Part shown: positions 5,008 through 5,398 of the stretch, piece by piece
How the letters are laid out: each line of letters begins with the position of its first letter
Numbering within the stretch: position 1 is the first letter of the stretch
From: Pseudomonadota bacterium
GTDB taxonomy: Bacteria; Myxococcota; Bradymonadia; UBA4248
Assembly: GCA_017613855.1 (NCBI GenBank)
Contig: JAGACY010000215.1
Coordinates: 1-5,398, forward strand
Length of the DNA: 5,398 bases
Reading direction: 5' to 3'
The notes under the pieces: model-generated
The model's database searches: none
What the model was told of the DNA's origin: nothing
The model's input: only the letters and a program-made list of their open reading frames with translations
Made by a program: the position numbers and the translations under genes

Positions 5008-5079
5008 TCGCAATGCGCAATCGAATGACAATGCCTAGGGGTGAAGTCTGAAGCTAAGGGTGAATGGCATTCTAAATTC
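5008..5079 (+). repeat. Heptamer remnant and core repeat copy 5 (full-length)
   Basis: TCGCAATGCGCAAT (5009-5021) precedes a core with AATCGAATGACAATGCCTA (5019-5037), GGGGTGAAGTCTGAAGC, TAAGGGTGAATGGCATTCTA and AATTCGG. All blocks of the full core are present but it is the most substituted full-length copy, for example TGCCTAGGGG in place of AACTAAAGGG. Confidence 0.75.
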
Positions 5080-5106
5080 GGAATGCGCAATGCGCAATGC
5101 GCAATT
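5080..5106 (+). repeat. Heptamer array, GGAATGC plus two GCAATGC
   Basis: GGAATGC (5080-5086) and GCAATGC twice (5087-5100) are followed by GCAATT leading into core copy 6. It is a mixed array of the two unit types found separately at 1-42 and 2621-2641, suggesting that units spread or convert between arrays. Confidence 0.9.
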
Positions 5107-5141
5107 GGGATGCAAAACCAGAAGGCGACGTCTGATTAATT
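5103..5141 (+). repeat. Dispersed core repeat, copy 6 (short form)
   Basis: AATTGGGATGCAAAACCAGA then AGGCGACGTCTGATTAATT keeps the first half of the core and then ends in CTGATTAATT, exactly as in copy 3 at 2644-2681. The second half is absent. GGAATGC heptamers follow. Confidence 0.8.
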
Positions 5142-5142
5142 C

Positions 5143-5176
5143 GGAATGCGGAATGCGGAATGCGGAATTGTTTTCT
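5143..5176 (+). repeat. Heptamer array (three GGAATGC) and a nearly deleted core
   Basis: GGAATGC occurs three times at 5143-5163, then GGAATTGTTTTCT (5164-5176) before the next array. AATTG is the left end of the core and TTTCT its right end (compare copy 1, which ends CTTTCT), so this looks like a core that has lost nearly all its interior. Confidence 0.7.
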
Positions 5177-5196
5177 AATGCGTAATGCGTAATGCG
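5176..5196 (+). repeat. Heptamer array, three TAATGCG units
   Basis: Three perfect TAATGCG units lead via CAATT into core copy 7. The unit differs by single bases from the GCAATGC and GGAATGC arrays when phased on AATGC. Confidence 0.9.
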
Positions 5197-5197
5197 C

Positions 5198-5255
5198 AAT
5201 TGGGATGCAAAACCAAAGAGTAACTCTGAAGCTACAATAACCATCATTCTTTAGG
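5198..5255 (+). repeat. Dispersed core repeat, copy 7
   Basis: AATTGGGATGCAAAACCAAA (5198-5217) is close to copies 1 and 2. The right half (AACTCTGAAGCTACAATAACC then ATCATTCTTTAGG, split at 5241) is diverged but keeps CTCTGAAGCTA and CATTCTTTA at the expected positions. No gene is present in this part. Confidence 0.65.
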
Positions 5256-5273
5256 AATAGCCATGAGCAACCC

Positions 5274-5315
5274 TAACTGCTAACTGCTAACTGCTAACTG
5301 CTCACTGCTCATTGA
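5274..5315 (+). repeat. Heptamer array, four TAACTGC plus variants
   Basis: TAACTGC occurs four times (5274-5301), then TCACTGC and TCATTGA. The unit resembles TAATGC with one inserted C. Between the array and the REP-like element, 5316-5343 holds nothing recognisable. Confidence 0.9.
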
Positions 5316-5343
5316 CATGATCCCCAAATATCCCGTATTTCAT

Positions 5344-5398
5344 CCGTGGGTTACGCCCTTCGGGCTCACCCACGGCTATTAGCTACGAATGATACGCC
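5344..5398 (+). repeat. REP-like double palindrome, cut by the window edge
   Basis: CCGTGGGT (5344-5351) pairs with ACCCACGG (5368-5375). Inside it GCCC (5355-5358) and GGGC (5362-5365) form a second stem around TTC. CGGCTAT (5373-5379) starts within the outer stem and is followed after 12 nt by ATACGCC, the last seven bases of the window. The same CGGCTAT and ATACGCC ends occur at 3593-3611 and, inverted, in the thioredoxin leader. The element probably continues beyond the window. Confidence 0.7.

Noticed and set aside
4773..5090. Minus-strand open frame overlapping the start of the beta-barrel gene
   Set aside because: It runs out of frame through the signal-peptide region, the promoter region and core copy 5. 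The overlapping barrel frame has a clear signal peptide and ribosome binding site.
5035..5247. Minus-strand open frame of 70 codons in the repeat region
   Set aside because: It consists almost wholly of heptamer arrays and core repeats; the recurring RI.HSE-like peptide is an artefact of 7-nt units read in three frames.

Overview
The window reads as a compact piece of a Gram-negative bacterial chromosome: one gene encodes a signal-peptide-bearing outer-membrane beta-barrel ending in F, and another encodes a lipoprotein. The C-terminal module of the large protein at 305-2617 resembles, from memory, a module common in myxobacterial and other deltaproteobacterial proteins, so a Myxococcota or 'Deltaproteobacteria'-like organism is my best guess. 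That is inference; no rRNA or other phylogenetic marker is present.

Layout. 1-304: a repeat-filled intergenic stretch ending in a plausible sigma70-type promoter. 305-2617 (+): a large acidic, mostly disordered protein with a small helical N-terminus, an in-frame 18-residue tandem repeat and a folded C-terminal module. 2618-2995: intergenic repeats, then three tandem 36-nt REP-like hairpins directly in front of the thioredoxin gene. 2996-3313 (+): thioredoxin with WCGPC. 3320-3556 (+): a two-helix membrane protein with a cysteine cluster, 6 nt behind thioredoxin and very likely co-transcribed. 3557-3666: a hairpin-rich spacer between convergent genes. 3667-4083 (-): a small lipoprotein. 4084-4219: repeats and an inverted repeat. 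4220-4906 (-): the outer-membrane beta-barrel. 4907-5398: its promoter region, then almost 400 bp of mosaic repeats ending in another REP-like element cut by the window edge.

The genes do not form one recognisable pathway. Only thioredoxin plus the small membrane protein look like an operon, and the lipoprotein and the barrel are separated by repeats. The most distinctive content is non-coding. Two repeat families fill nearly every intergenic gap. The first is a roughly 55-60 bp core (beginning AATTGGGATGCAAAACT) embedded between 7-bp tandem arrays of the type GGAATGC, GCAATGC or TAATGCG. The second is an imperfect palindrome bounded by CGGCTAT and ATACGCC, which resembles REP elements. No tRNA, rRNA, CRISPR array, transposase gene or defence system is visible, and I do not see a convincing new multi-gene system.
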